Positions 1 to 8,295 are shown, counted from the stretch's first letter. The stretch: DNA of 64,000 bases from JBDRDI01 sp043820875 (GCA_043820875.1 JBDRDI010000021.1:34050-98049), one strand, 5' to 3'. A program made the numbers and translations. The notes: a model not told the origin generated them from the sequence alone.

Positions 1-45
1 CTCTTTCTTAAATAAAATATATATTGTTTTGATATATTGTTTCAT
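1..45 (-). CDS. ABC transporter permease, N-terminal fragment cut by window edge
   Basis: Fifteen codons are visible, reading MKQYIKTIYILFKKE. The ATG lies two bases after the stop codon of the ABC ATPase, so the two are almost certainly co-transcribed. A short basic-hydrophobic start ending in FKKE is typical of ABC-2/GldF-type permeases. The rest of the gene is outside the window, so the family call depends mainly on the neighbour. Confidence 0.5.
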   Translation of the reverse strand, partial: MKQYIKTIYILFKKE

Positions 46-47
46 AA

Positions 48-977
48 TTATTTTGTCAAATCTCTAAATACATCCTCCAACGACACCTGCTTGCCGCGAA
101 ATTCCAAGATGCTCCAACCAGCGCGCGTGATTGCCGATGACAAACTTTCCCGTGCGTCAACGTTCGGCTTAGGCGTCACTTCATATTCATAAATATCGCC
201 CGCTTCGCTTGTTTTCACTTCCGCTTTTTCAATCTCTTGAACGCCGTGCAAAACTTTCAAAATTTCTTCGCGCTGTCCTTTTATTTTTATATATAACATT
301 GTCTTCGCTCCTCTTTGCTTAATCAACTCATCAGGTGTGCCTTGCGCCACAATTCTGCCATTGTTAATAATAATGGCACGATCGCAAGTGGCGCTCACTT
401 CGCTTAAAATATGAGTGGAAAAAATAACTGTTTTCTCTTTTCCAAGTTTTTTAATCAAATCTCGAATCTCCACAATCTGATTCGGATCAAGGCCAGTGGT
501 TGGTTCGTCTAAAATCAAAATATCCGGCTCGTGGATAATCGCTTGCGCCAAACCGACTCTTTGACGATACCCTTTGGACAATTCGTCAATCGGTTTTTTA
601 ATTACTTTTTGCAAGGCGCAAGCCTCAACGGTTTCTTTAATTCTTTTTTTTATATTTTCCTTTTTGATTCCCCGTACTTCAGCCACAAATTTCAAATATT
701 CATAAACTCGCATATCGTCATACAAAGGAACATTTTCCGGCAGATAACCGATTCTGGCTCTTGTTTGCAAAGATTTTTTAGCAACGTCCAAACCACCGAC
801 TTCCACCTTGCCGGTAGTCGGCGTCCAAAAAGACGTGATAATTTTCATGGTTGTTGTTTTGCCGGCGCCATTCGGACCCAAAAATCCCAATATCTCTCCC
901 TTCTTCACGGAAAAATTCAAATTATCCAGCACAACATTGTGGCCAAATTTTTTTGATAAATTTTTTATTTCAATCAT
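48..977 (-). CDS. ABC transporter ATP-binding protein (GldA/CcmA-type)
   Basis: ATPase subunit of an ABC-2 type exporter. The nucleotide-binding domain fills about residues 1-220: Walker A GPNGAGKTT, signature LSKGYRQR, Walker B ILILDEP followed by TTGLDP, and H-loop STHILSEV. The remaining ~90 residues form the C-terminal extension usual in gliding-type exporter ATPases. I start at the ATG at 977 (MIEIKNLSKKFG), which fits the family; an upstream in-frame ATG at 995 would add six residues. There is no SD. A TATTAT box ends six bases before the ATG, so the transcript may be leaderless. The substrate cannot be read from the sequence. Confidence 0.92.
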   Translation of the reverse strand: MIEIKNLSKKFGHNVVLDNLNFSVKKGEILGFLGPNGAGKTTTMKIITSFWTPTTGKVEVGGLDVAKKSLQTRARIGYLPENVPLYDDMRVYEYLKFVAEVRGIKKENIKKRIKETVEACALQKVIKKPIDELSKGYRQRVGLAQAIIHEPDILILDEPTTGLDPNQIVEIRDLIKKLGKEKTVIFSTHILSEVSATCDRAIIINNGRIVAQGTPDELIKQRGAKTMLYIKIKGQREEILKVLHGVQEIEKAEVKTSEAGDIYEYEVTPKPNVDARESLSSAITRAGWSILEFRGKQVSLEDVFRDLTK

Positions 978-1026
978 AATAATATTATAATACATATAAA
1001 AAATCCCGCAAGTAGGGACGAAAACA

Positions 1027-1055
1027 TTGACAAAATCAGCAAACTATAATATGAT
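1027..1055 (+). promoter_or_regulatory. Sigma70-type promoter of the small membrane-protein operon
   Basis: A consensus -35 TTGACA (1027-1032) is followed by 17 bases and TATGAT (1050-1055). The predicted transcription start is near 1062, giving a leader of about 30 bases that contains the strong SD of the first gene. Confidence 0.8.
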
Positions 1056-1090
1056 ATCAACAATATCAATCTTCACGGAGGGGGAAGAGC

Positions 1091-1237
1091 ATGGGCATTA
1101 TAAAATTTGTCTATGACAATATTGGTCTTTCACACTCAAAAAAAGAAATGAAAACTATAGACCTTGTCTGCATCACCGTTTTAGCGGGAATTGTTGCTTA
1201 CATTTTCGTCATGGTAATTTTCAATTATCCAAGATAG
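1091..1237 (+). CDS. Small single-pass membrane protein, 48 aa, unknown
   Basis: A 48-residue ORF starting MGIIKFVYDN and ending IFNYPR. A GGAGGGG SD sits 9 bases before the ATG. Residues ~1-22 are polar with several lysines; residues 23-44 form one hydrophobic helix (IDLVCITVLAG and onward), so the product is probably a single-pass membrane peptide. It has its own consensus promoter and is followed after 17 bases by a second small membrane ORF, ending at a strong terminator. I recognise no family. Small toxins, holin-like peptides and regulators of membrane complexes all have this shape, and the sequence does not choose between them. Confidence 0.7.
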   Translation: MGIIKFVYDNIGLSHSKKEMKTIDLVCITVLAGIVAYIFVMVIFNYPR

Positions 1238-1254
1238 CTCAAGGAGACAAAGGA

Positions 1255-1452
1255 ATGTTTTCACCAGGATCCAGTTCATTGAAAATACTTTTTCGTTTTT
1301 TTATGTTTATGGGAGGCATAATTGCACTTCTTCCTATCGGCATCTTTTTTCGATTACATTTGGATATAATGGGGAGATGCTTTTTTAGCACCTTGTGCGT
1401 TTTTGCATCGTGTAACTTTTTCAGCATCTTTTTGAACAGTTTCAAAAAATAA
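1255..1452 (+). CDS. Small membrane protein, 65 aa, unknown
   Basis: A 65-residue ORF starting MFSPGSSSLK. AAGGAG at 1241-1246 lies 8 bases before the ATG, good spacing for translation. Two hydrophobic stretches (about residues 10-31 and 39-60) suggest two membrane segments; the tail is basic (FKK). Cysteines are clustered around residues 42-53. It is second in a two-gene transcript with the 48-aa peptide and is followed directly by a terminator hairpin. The antisense frame in the same place has no SD or promoter. Function unknown. Confidence 0.65.
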   Translation: MFSPGSSSLKILFRFFMFMGGIIALLPIGIFFRLHLDIMGRCFFSTLCVFASCNFFSIFLNSFKK

Positions 1453-1466
1453 ATGCCCATTCTCAA

Positions 1467-1504
1467 TAAAACCCTTCGCGTCAAAAGACGAAAGGGTTTT
1501 TAAA
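1467..1504. terminator. Bidirectional rho-independent terminator
   Basis: An inverted repeat AAAACCCTT / AAGGGTTTT with an inner CGTC/GACG stem lies between converging transcripts. The plus side ends in a T-run followed by AAATTTT, and the minus side in TTTTATTG. It can end both the small membrane operon (+) and the hrcA-to-htrA operon (-). Confidence 0.85.
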
Positions 1505-1517
1505 TTTTATAAAACTA

Positions 1518-2642
1518 CTATTTCATCTCCTGCAAAACAACTATTCTGATAAATATCTTGCTTCCCCTCTGTACTTTTAAGCCAATTCTCGCGCCGGCCC
1601 GGTATTTTTGAATTACAGAAGATAGGGTGGTGTCTTCATTTAATTTAATTCCGTTGATTTCAAAAATAATATCACCCGGCAAAAATCCAGCCGCTTCCGC
1701 CGGCGAACCGGCAACAATGGAGAGTAAATCCTCTGTCTGCGGAACAATCCATGCTCCATCCTGTCTGGACAAATTATTTTCCGCTGCCAAATCAGGAGTA
1801 AGCATAATGTACCTCACTCCAAGCATGGGACGAATAATTCTACCGTATTCAATTACGGTCCGAATAGCTGATTTAATATCATTGACCGGAATTGCAAAAC
1901 CGACCGAGGTTCCGGCAGAGTCAATGGCCACATTGATTCCGACAACTTGACCGTTCAAATTCACAAGCGGACCGCCTGAATTCCCGTAATTTATTTCCGC
2001 GTCTGTTTGAATGACATCTTCCAAATTTTCACTTTTTCCTGCGCCTCCGTAAATGTTCAAATCGCGTTTCAGTCCACTCACTATTCCCTTGGTGGCGCTA
2101 TTTTGATATTTGCCCAAGACATTGCCGATTGCCACAACCGTTGAACCGATTTCCAATTTATCGCTGTCTCCCAATTCAACAAAAGGTAAATCTTTTTCAA
2201 AAATTTTTAAAACCGCCAAATCGCTCATAAAATCTTTGCTTACAAACTGCGCCAAATATTCTTTGTTATTGTTCAACACCACTTTATACTCTGCCTTTTT
2301 ATTGCTTGCCGTTTCAATCACGTGCTTGTTGGTCATAATATATCCGTCTGAAGAAAATATAAATCCGGTGCCGTTGCCGATAACGCTATTTTCTTTCTTG
2401 ATTTCGCTCTCTCCCGTGTTTAAATCCACACTGACCACATCCCTGGTTTCGGAAACAACGATGTTAACGACAGCCGGGCTTACTTTTTTTATGGCGCGAA
2501 TCGTGGCTTCTTGCTCGTTAAATTCTAAATTGTCGGCAACAACTTGCTTTTCATTTTGAGAAAAAAAATAAATAAAAAATCCAAAACTAATACTGACCGA
2601 TAAAATCAAAATTAAGCTTGAGACAAACTTTCTATTAAACAT
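1518..2642 (-). CDS. HtrA/DegP-like S1C serine protease with PDZ domain
   Basis: Membrane-anchored protease that degrades damaged envelope proteins. Residues ~9-27 are a hydrophobic signal anchor. The trypsin-like domain follows, with the likely triad His107 (in TNKHVIE), Asp141 (in MSDLAVLKI) and Ser222 (in NYGNSGGPLV). One PDZ domain covers about residues 275-365 (GSPAEAAGFLPGDII). With 374 aa and a single PDZ it resembles HtrA/DegS more than two-PDZ DegP. It is the last gene of the CIRCE-controlled chaperone operon, which fits co-induction under heat stress. It has no SD. Confidence 0.93.
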   Translation of the reverse strand: MFNRKFVSSLILILSVSISFGFFIYFFSQNEKQVVADNLEFNEQEATIRAIKKVSPAVVNIVVSETRDVVSVDLNTGESEIKKENSVIGNGTGFIFSSDGYIMTNKHVIETASNKKAEYKVVLNNNKEYLAQFVSKDFMSDLAVLKIFEKDLPFVELGDSDKLEIGSTVVAIGNVLGKYQNSATKGIVSGLKRDLNIYGGAGKSENLEDVIQTDAEINYGNSGGPLVNLNGQVVGINVAIDSAGTSVGFAIPVNDIKSAIRTVIEYGRIIRPMLGVRYIMLTPDLAAENNLSRQDGAWIVPQTEDLLSIVAGSPAEAAGFLPGDIIFEINGIKLNEDTTLSSVIQKYRAGARIGLKVQRGSKIFIRIVVLQEMK

Positions 2643-2664
2643 AAAAAAATAATTTTAAACTTTT

Positions 2665-3072
2665 TTATTCGTCTACTTGTCGAACTTCATGATAAGTACC
2701 CCTGCCTTTGGCATCCCGCATCATCCCTTCTTTTTCTCGTTTTGAAAAAATACTCTTGCTTGCGTTCTTTTCTTTTTCCGGCAACACTGGCAAGTCGCCT
2801 CTCTCTCTTCTTTCTCTGTCTATTTCATATAATATCTCGCACACTTCTCTGTGCAAAATCGTAATTTCCTCAAGTTCTTTTTTGGGATGAATATCAAGCA
2901 CGATTTTTGTGAATTTCGGTGTTCCGATTCCAAAATCTTTTTTAATTTTTTCATCTTGAGCCAAATCTTCTATTCTTTTTTTTAAAGCTTCTCGACCACC
3001 CTTAAAAAACTTTTCCCACGCAGACGGTGGAGTCTCTTGATTCTCTGAAAAATTTATTTGTTCTGACACCAT
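2665..3072 (-). CDS. Conserved-looking hypothetical protein in chaperone operon, 135 aa
   Basis: A soluble, highly charged 135-residue protein with no signal peptide or membrane segment. Residues ~15-45 (WEKFFKGGREALKKRIEDLA) and ~70-100 look helical; the C-terminal third is rich in Lys, Arg and Glu. It lies 10 bases after dnaJ and 22 bases before htrA, so it is within the same transcript. No family is recognised. Its position suggests a chaperone-related or regulatory role, which is inference only. Confidence 0.7.
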   Translation of the reverse strand: MVSEQINFSENQETPPSAWEKFFKGGREALKKRIEDLAQDEKIKKDFGIGTPKFTKIVLDIHPKKELEEITILHREVCEILYEIDRERRERGDLPVLPEKEKNASKSIFSKREKEGMMRDAKGRGTYHEVRQVDE

Positions 3073-3082
3073 ATTGTTATGA

Positions 3083-4171
3083 TTATTGATTCAGCTCTTT
3101 TAATAGTTCTTTTTGCTTTCTCGTTAAGCTCCGCGGAGTTTTGATAATAACCTCAACCATCTGGTCGCCACGACCGATACCGCGAAGCTTGGCTATACCG
3201 TAACCCCGCAATTTAAAAATTGTTCCTGATTGAGTACCTGACGGAATTTTAAGATTACTGGGACCATTAATCGTGTCTATACTTATTTTATCACCTAATG
3301 CGGCTTGTGTAAAACTTATTTCCGCTTTTGATTTTATGTCGTATCCATCGCGCACAAAACGATTGTCTTGGTTGATTTTTATTTTTAAATATAAGTCTCC
3401 GCTCGATCCATGTTTTTCACCTGCCTCACCCTGTCCGCTCAAGCGGATCGCTTCACCTTCATCAATGCCGGCTGGAATTTTTATTCTCAACGATACTTGA
3501 TCATTAACAGTTCCGGAGCCGGAACACTGGGCGCATTTTTGACTATATGTTTTTCCTTCACCATCGCAATTTGAACAGATGGATTGAATACGCATATTTC
3601 CCAATATTGTCCTTTGAGTTTTCATTTCTTTCCCTGTACCGCGACAAACTTGGCAAGTCTCAATTTTTGCTCCAGGCTCAGCGCCATTTCCGCCACAACG
3701 GTTACATGATATTTTTTTTCGCAATTTGATTTCTTTTTCCGCGCCAAAAACGGCGTCATGAAAATCAATTGAAAGAGACATCTGAATATCTCTTCCTCTA
3801 TGCTGTCCTGTTTTCCCGCCGGAGCCCTGCGAACCAAATCCAAACATATCTCCGATTCCGCCGAAAAGATCACCCAAGTCGTCCATGTCTATATTAATGT
3901 TTTGTCCGCCAAACCCGGAGAATCCTTGAAAGCCGGAGAAACCGTTGCTTGCGCCATTACCAAAAGCCGCGGATCCAAACTGGTCATATCTGGCACGCTT
4001 ATCTTTGTCACCTAAAACTTGGTAGGCTTCATTAATCTCTTTAAATTTGGCTTCATTGCCGGTGGCTTTATCCGGATGAAATTCATGGGCCTTTTTATGA
4101 AAAGCTTTTTTGACTTCATCATGGGAAGAACCACGAGACACGCCTAAAACGTCATAATAATCTTTGGACAT
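3083..4171 (-). CDS. dnaJ: Chaperone protein DnaJ
   Basis: Hsp40 co-chaperone that delivers substrates to DnaK and stimulates its ATPase. The J-domain is residues ~1-66 with HPD at 32-34. A Gly/Phe-rich linker follows (~75-120), then four CxxCxGxG zinc motifs (CNRCGGNG, CQVCRGTG, CSNCDGEG, CAQCSGSG) and the C-terminal substrate domains. The length of 362 aa is normal. It follows dnaK with a DUF3467 gene between, all under the hrcA promoter. Confidence 0.97.
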   Translation of the reverse strand: MSKDYYDVLGVSRGSSHDEVKKAFHKKAHEFHPDKATGNEAKFKEINEAYQVLGDKDKRARYDQFGSAAFGNGASNGFSGFQGFSGFGGQNINIDMDDLGDLFGGIGDMFGFGSQGSGGKTGQHRGRDIQMSLSIDFHDAVFGAEKEIKLRKKISCNRCGGNGAEPGAKIETCQVCRGTGKEMKTQRTILGNMRIQSICSNCDGEGKTYSQKCAQCSGSGTVNDQVSLRIKIPAGIDEGEAIRLSGQGEAGEKHGSSGDLYLKIKINQDNRFVRDGYDIKSKAEISFTQAALGDKISIDTINGPSNLKIPSGTQSGTIFKLRGYGIAKLRGIGRGDQMVEVIIKTPRSLTRKQKELLKELNQ

Positions 4172-4199
4172 ATTGTAAAATGCAAATTTGCATCATTCT

Positions 4200-4493
4200 T
4201 TAAGCTTTAAATCCGATTTCTCCGTCTGTTTGAGACAATTCTTTTATCTCTCCGAAATTTTCTTCGTATTTTTTCAAATTTTCTTGCAAAGCCGCGACCA
4301 TTCTTTTAAAATGTCCCGGGCTGGAAATTATTTTTCCGGATACTCTTCCGGCTCCGCCCAAGATATTAAAAAAAATCATCTGAAATTCATCTTTGTTATG
4401 ATTCACTTGCATGGCATTCGCATATTCCGCTCCCGGAATATTATCTGCGATTTTTATTTCCATTTTTGGAGGTTGATTTGGTTGTTGAGACAT
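4200..4493 (-). CDS. DUF3467 domain protein
   Basis: A 97-residue protein with the DUF3467 pattern: an N-terminal IKIADNIPGAEYAN segment, a central EFQMIFFNI strand, and the SSPGHFKRMVAALQENLKKYEE helix region (quoted here in parts). The family is small, widespread and without a defined function. Here it sits between dnaK and dnaJ with short gaps, so it is co-expressed with the chaperones. The association could be functional or merely positional. Confidence 0.85.
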   Translation of the reverse strand: MSQQPNQPPKMEIKIADNIPGAEYANAMQVNHNKDEFQMIFFNILGGAGRVSGKIISSPGHFKRMVAALQENLKKYEENFGEIKELSQTDGEIGFKA

Positions 4494-4516
4494 ATTGTTG
4501 TTTTAAATATTTATAT

Positions 4517-6424
4517 TTATTTTTTATCTTCCACTTCTCCTTCCACCACATTTTCTTTTTCATCTTTACCTTCCTCTTTATTTTCCTCTTTAGCCTTTTC
4601 TGTCGGATTCTGATTTGAGTCGGCAGATGCTTGATACATGGCTGCGCCGATTTTTTGAGCAACTGCGTTCATTTCTTCCAAACTCTTTTTTATTTCTTCA
4701 ATTTTATCGCTGTCTTTTATTTTTTTCAGCGCTTCTTTTTTCTCTTCCAAGTCTTTTTTATCTTCCTCTTTCATTTTGTCGCCGGATTCTTTGATTAATT
4801 TTTCAGTTTGAAAGATAACTGCGTCCGCTTGATTTTTTATTTCAATCAATTCTTTTTTATTTTTATCTTCTTCCGCGTGCACTTCCGCGTCTTTTCTCAT
4901 TTTTTCCACTTCTTCCTTGGAAAGCGATGAAGAAGCGGCAATGGTAATCTTCTGTTCTTTGCCGCTCGCCTTGTCAGCGGCTTTAACATTTAAAATTCCA
5001 TTGGCATCAATATCAAAAGAAACTTCAATTTGCGGGATTCCTCTGGGAGCCGGCGGCAAGCCGTCCAAAATAAATTTGCCCAAAGTTTTGTTATCCGCGG
5101 CCATTGGTCTCTCTCCTTGCACAACGTTAATTTCAACACTCGCTTGACCGTCTGCGGCCGTGGAAAAAATTTGTGATTTTGATGTTGGGACAGTTGTATT
5201 TCTTTCAATCAAAGGAGTCGCTACACTGCCCAATGTTTCAATACCCAGTGTCAAAGGAGTAACGTCAAGAAGCAATACGTCTTTCACGTCTCCTTGTAGA
5301 ACTCCGGCTTGAACCGCGGCGCCGTCCGCGACAACTTCGTCCGGATTAACGCCCAGGTGCGGCTCTTTGCCAAAAAATTCTTTTACTTTTTTCTGCACCA
5401 ACGGCATACGGGTCATTCCTCCCACCATAATAACTTCTTCAATCTCTTTGGCATCCATACCAGCATCTTTCAAGGCGTCACGACATGGTTCCATGGTTTT
5501 TTCAACCAAGTCATAAATCAACTCTTCCAATTTTGCCCTGGATAATTTCAAAACCAAATGTTTCGGACCGTTTTCATCGGTGGCGATAAAGGGCTGATTG
5601 ATTTCCGTTTCATTGGTTGTGGATAATTCAATTTTTGCTTTTTCCGCCGCTTCTTTGATTCTTTGTTTGGCCAATGGATCTTTGGACAAATCAATGCCTT
5701 GGTCTTTCTTAAATTCATCAACAATCCATTGAATAATTTTTTGATCAAAATCTTCACCCCCTAAATGAGTATCACCGTTGGTTGATTTTACTTCCACCGT
5801 ATCAGAGCTGATATCCAAAATGGAAATATCAAAAGTTCCGCCGCCCAAGTCATAAACCGCGATTTGCTGTCCTTTTTTCTTTTCAAATCCATACGCCAAA
5901 GCCGCGGCTGTCGGCTCATTAATTATTCTCTTGACGTCCAATCCGGCGATTCTTCCTGCGTCTTTTGTGGCCTGCCTTTGCGAGTCATCAAAATAAGCCG
6001 GCACAGTAATTACTGCTTCGGTAATTTTTTCACCCAGCTTGGCCTCGGCATCTGTTTTAAGCTTTGTAAGAATCATAGCCGATATTTCTTCAGGGGAATA
6101 TTCTTTGTCGCCCATTTTTACTTTGACTGCCTCGCCTGCTTTAACAATTTTATACGGTACCACATCAATGTCTTTACCGACTTCTGGATCATTAAACTTA
6201 CGACCGATTAAACGTTTAACTGCAAAAACCGTGTTTTCCGGATTGATTACTGCTTGGCGCTTGGCTGTTTGACCAACCAAACGTTCACCGTTTTTGGAGA
6301 TAGCGACCACAGAAGGCGTTGTACGATTTCCTTCAGCGTTTTCCAAAATTCTCGTTTTACCGCCCTCAATAATTGCCATGGCGCTATTGGTTGTGCCCAA
6401 GTCTATTCCTAATATTTTGCTCAT
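4517..6424 (-). CDS. dnaK: Chaperone protein DnaK (Hsp70)
   Basis: ATP-dependent Hsp70 chaperone of the cytosol. The nucleotide-binding domain carries GIDLGTTNSA at the start, the phosphate-2 motif YDLGGGTFDIS and the adenosine motif VGGMTRMPLVQ. The linker DVLLLDVTPLTLG, beta-sandwich and helical lid follow, with an acidic tail rich in Glu and Lys. Its length of 635 aa is typical. It is preceded by hsp20 rather than directly by grpE, an unusual order. Confidence 0.98.
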   Translation of the reverse strand: MSKILGIDLGTTNSAMAIIEGGKTRILENAEGNRTTPSVVAISKNGERLVGQTAKRQAVINPENTVFAVKRLIGRKFNDPEVGKDIDVVPYKIVKAGEAVKVKMGDKEYSPEEISAMILTKLKTDAEAKLGEKITEAVITVPAYFDDSQRQATKDAGRIAGLDVKRIINEPTAAALAYGFEKKKGQQIAVYDLGGGTFDISILDISSDTVEVKSTNGDTHLGGEDFDQKIIQWIVDEFKKDQGIDLSKDPLAKQRIKEAAEKAKIELSTTNETEINQPFIATDENGPKHLVLKLSRAKLEELIYDLVEKTMEPCRDALKDAGMDAKEIEEVIMVGGMTRMPLVQKKVKEFFGKEPHLGVNPDEVVADGAAVQAGVLQGDVKDVLLLDVTPLTLGIETLGSVATPLIERNTTVPTSKSQIFSTAADGQASVEINVVQGERPMAADNKTLGKFILDGLPPAPRGIPQIEVSFDIDANGILNVKAADKASGKEQKITIAASSSLSKEEVEKMRKDAEVHAEEDKNKKELIEIKNQADAVIFQTEKLIKESGDKMKEEDKKDLEEKKEALKKIKDSDKIEEIKKSLEEMNAVAQKIGAAMYQASADSNQNPTEKAKEENKEEGKDEKENVVEGEVEDKK

Positions 6425-6513
6425 AAAAATAAATGTAATAGATATTAACGCGACGTGTTTTTAATTTTAGCCGCTTTAATATTTATCTTAGTAAATTTAT
6501 AATTTAATATTTT

Positions 6514-6942
6514 TTATTTTTTAGTTTCAATTTTAATTGTTTTTTCTTCATCTGTAGGCGCCTTAGGTACGGAAATTTTTAAAACTCCATCCTCGGCTAC
6601 CGCAGTTGCTTTGTCATTTATGACATGCGCGGGCAATTGCACACTCCTGAAAAAACTACCACGTCTGATTTCTTTCCGATAATAGTTTTTATCGTCCACT
6701 TCACTTTTTTTCTCACCCTCTCCCCTTATGCATAAAACATCATTCTTGATTGAAATATCAACTTTGTCCGGATCAATTCCGGCCAGCTGAGTTTCCACAA
6801 TCACGTTTTCTTTATCTTCATACATGTCAATCGCCGGAACAAATCCGGCTTTCCCGCCATATGGCGCTGGCGCGAGTTCTGAAAATATTTTCTCCATATC
6901 TTCGAAATCGCTAAAAAAAGGTGACCATTTGATTAAAGACAT
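6514..6942 (-). CDS. Small heat-shock protein, Hsp20/alpha-crystallin family
   Basis: ATP-independent holdase of 142 aa. The alpha-crystallin domain starts near residue 33 (PAIDMYEDKENVIVETQLAG) and contains the conserved GVLKISVPKA near the end. The N-terminal arm is short and begins SLIKWSPFFSDFEDME. It lies between grpE and dnaK in the hrcA transcript, so small and large chaperones are controlled together. Confidence 0.95.
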   Translation of the reverse strand: MSLIKWSPFFSDFEDMEKIFSELAPAPYGGKAGFVPAIDMYEDKENVIVETQLAGIDPDKVDISIKNDVLCIRGEGEKKSEVDDKNYYRKEIRRGSFFRSVQLPAHVINDKATAVAEDGVLKISVPKAPTDEEKTIKIETKK

Positions 6943-6980
6943 ATGCTTTGTTTTTTAAATAGTTAAAAAAATATTTATCA

Positions 6981-7478
6981 TTATTCTAAAACGACTTTTG
7001 CCGGAACAATCACTCTTCCGTTTAACTTATGGCCGGATTTTATTTCGTTTTTCACTTTATCGCCTTCTCCATCTATTGCCTCCATGAATTCGGGATCAAA
7101 TTTTTCTTTTTCTGTTTTTATTTTTTCTACTCCAAAGTTTTTTAAAACATCTTCAAATTGTTTGATAACATATCCAACTCCTTCAGCCCATGCGCTTTTT
7201 TTCGCCTCTTCGTCAAGATGCTCCATGGAAATTTTTAAATTATCATAAACCGGCAGAATAGCAAGTATTAATTCTTCGTTGGCATATTTTACAAATTCTG
7301 TTTTTTCTTCCGCGCTTCTTTTTAATAAATTTTGATAATCCGCCAACGCCCGCAAATATTTTTCACTCGCCTCTTTCACCTCTGCTTTAAAAATTTCTTC
7401 CGTTTTTATTTTTTCTATTTTATTTTCCTTGCCACGCGATAGCGAAGCCATTTTGCGCGGTTTTTTTCCGTCATCCAT
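6981..7478 (-). CDS. grpE: Nucleotide exchange factor GrpE
   Basis: Releases ADP from DnaK. A charged N-terminal region (~1-30) precedes a long coiled-coil helix (~30-75, containing RALADYQNLLKRSAEE) and the C-terminal beta domain with GVEKIKTEKEKFDPEFMEAI and the terminal GRVIVPAKVVL. At 165 aa it is at the short end of the family. It starts five bases after the hrcA stop codon. Confidence 0.95.
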   Translation of the reverse strand: MDDGKKPRKMASLSRGKENKIEKIKTEEIFKAEVKEASEKYLRALADYQNLLKRSAEEKTEFVKYANEELILAILPVYDNLKISMEHLDEEAKKSAWAEGVGYVIKQFEDVLKNFGVEKIKTEKEKFDPEFMEAIDGEGDKVKNEIKSGHKLNGRVIVPAKVVLE

Positions 7479-7483
7479 AAATA

Positions 7484-8173
7484 TTAATCATTAAATTTAT
7501 TATTTATAATATTCGCTAAAGACAAATTCTTTTCATAGTCCATTCTCATGGGTCCCAATATTCCAAATAAGCCTATATTATCTTCCAATTTATATTTTAC
7601 CAAAATGGCGCTACAAAAATTTCCAAAAGGATTTTCCGAGCCAATAAAAACATTTTTTCCTTTCTGCACTCCGTCAAAAATTTCACCAATGATTTCGTCA
7701 ATGCGGTCTATAACGAGAGAAATGTCGTAAATAGTTTCCAATTCTTGAAACTCCGGCTGTTGGAACAAATTGGAAATACCGGTATAATATATATCTTGTT
7801 TATGAAACGCCCAAAAAACAGCATTACCGGAAAGTTGAGATATTTGTTTGGCAGCGATTTTTAAATTTTCCCTTTCTTTGCTTCGCAAAATCAATTCTAT
7901 CTCTTTTGTTTTTTTATCAGACAAATTTTTTCCGCTTAAATTTTCCAAATAAATTCTATACGCTTTCTCGGCCGGTATGCGACCGGCAGAAGTATGCGGC
8001 TGAATAATATATCCGGCTTCTTCCAATTCAACCATTTCTTTGCGAACCGTGGCCGGCGAAATGTTCAAATTATATTTATCAACCAAAACGCCTGAACCAA
8101 CCGGCGAACCGGTTAAAATATGCTCTTTGATAATGGTATTTAATATTAATAGTTTTCGTTCGCTGATTTTCAT
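7484..8173 (-). CDS. hrcA: Heat-inducible repressor HrcA, short form
   Basis: Represses class I heat-shock genes by binding CIRCE. Residues ~1-75 form the winged helix (ILTGSPVGSGVLVDKYNLNI, then SPATVRKEMVELEEAGYI and HTSAGRIP). The conserved C-terminal GPMRMDYEK motif is intact. The protein is 229 aa, against about 340 aa for typical HrcA, so an internal part is missing, most likely the inserted dimerisation domain. A CIRCE element lies 19 bases before the start, so it regulates itself and the whole operon. The -10 box ends six bases before the ATG, suggesting a leaderless transcript. Confidence 0.93.
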   Translation of the reverse strand: MKISERKLLILNTIIKEHILTGSPVGSGVLVDKYNLNISPATVRKEMVELEEAGYIIQPHTSAGRIPAEKAYRIYLENLSGKNLSDKKTKEIELILRSKERENLKIAAKQISQLSGNAVFWAFHKQDIYYTGISNLFQQPEFQELETIYDISLVIDRIDEIIGEIFDGVQKGKNVFIGSENPFGNFCSAILVKYKLEDNIGLFGILGPMRMDYEKNLSLANIINNKFND

Positions 8174-8179
8174 AATTTT

Positions 8180-8209
8180 ATATTACCACCATTAGCACTC
8201 TCTCGTCAA
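8180..8209 (-). promoter_or_regulatory. hrcA operon promoter
   Basis: On the minus strand, TTGACG (8209-8204) is followed by 18 bases and TAATAT (8185-8180). The -35 box lies in the CIRCE spacer and loop, so a bound repressor would block RNA polymerase. The ATG at 8173 is six bases past the -10 box, leaving no room for a leader or SD. Confidence 0.75.
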
Positions 8210-8218
8210 GAGTGCTGA
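8192..8218 (-). promoter_or_regulatory. CIRCE operator
   Basis: On the plus strand it reads TTAGCACTC, nine spacer bases, GAGTGCTGA; the consensus is TTAGCACTC-N9-GAGTGCTAA, so only one base differs. It is the HrcA binding site for the hrcA-to-htrA operon and overlaps the promoter. Confidence 0.95.
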
Positions 8219-8231
8219 ATAATAATATTTT

Positions 8232-8271
8232 TATTAAAAAATCCCGCCAGAGGTCTTGCGACTTGGCGGGA
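8232..8271 (-). terminator. Rho-independent terminator of the 8296-9011 operon
   Basis: The stem TCCCGCCA / TGGCGGGA encloses a 14-base loop. On the minus strand it is followed by a run of six T and further T-rich sequence. It separates this operon from the CIRCE-controlled one. Confidence 0.85.
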
Positions 8272-8295
8272 GAAAATAATGAAACTGCGGAGTTG

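Noticed and set aside
1000..1019. A small hairpin TCCC...GGGA with T-run before the ABC transporter
   Set aside because: The stem is only four to five bases, so it is too weak to call a terminator.
1239..1484. An 81-aa minus-strand ORF
   Set aside because: It spans the terminator and is antisense to a membrane-protein ORF that has SD and promoter.
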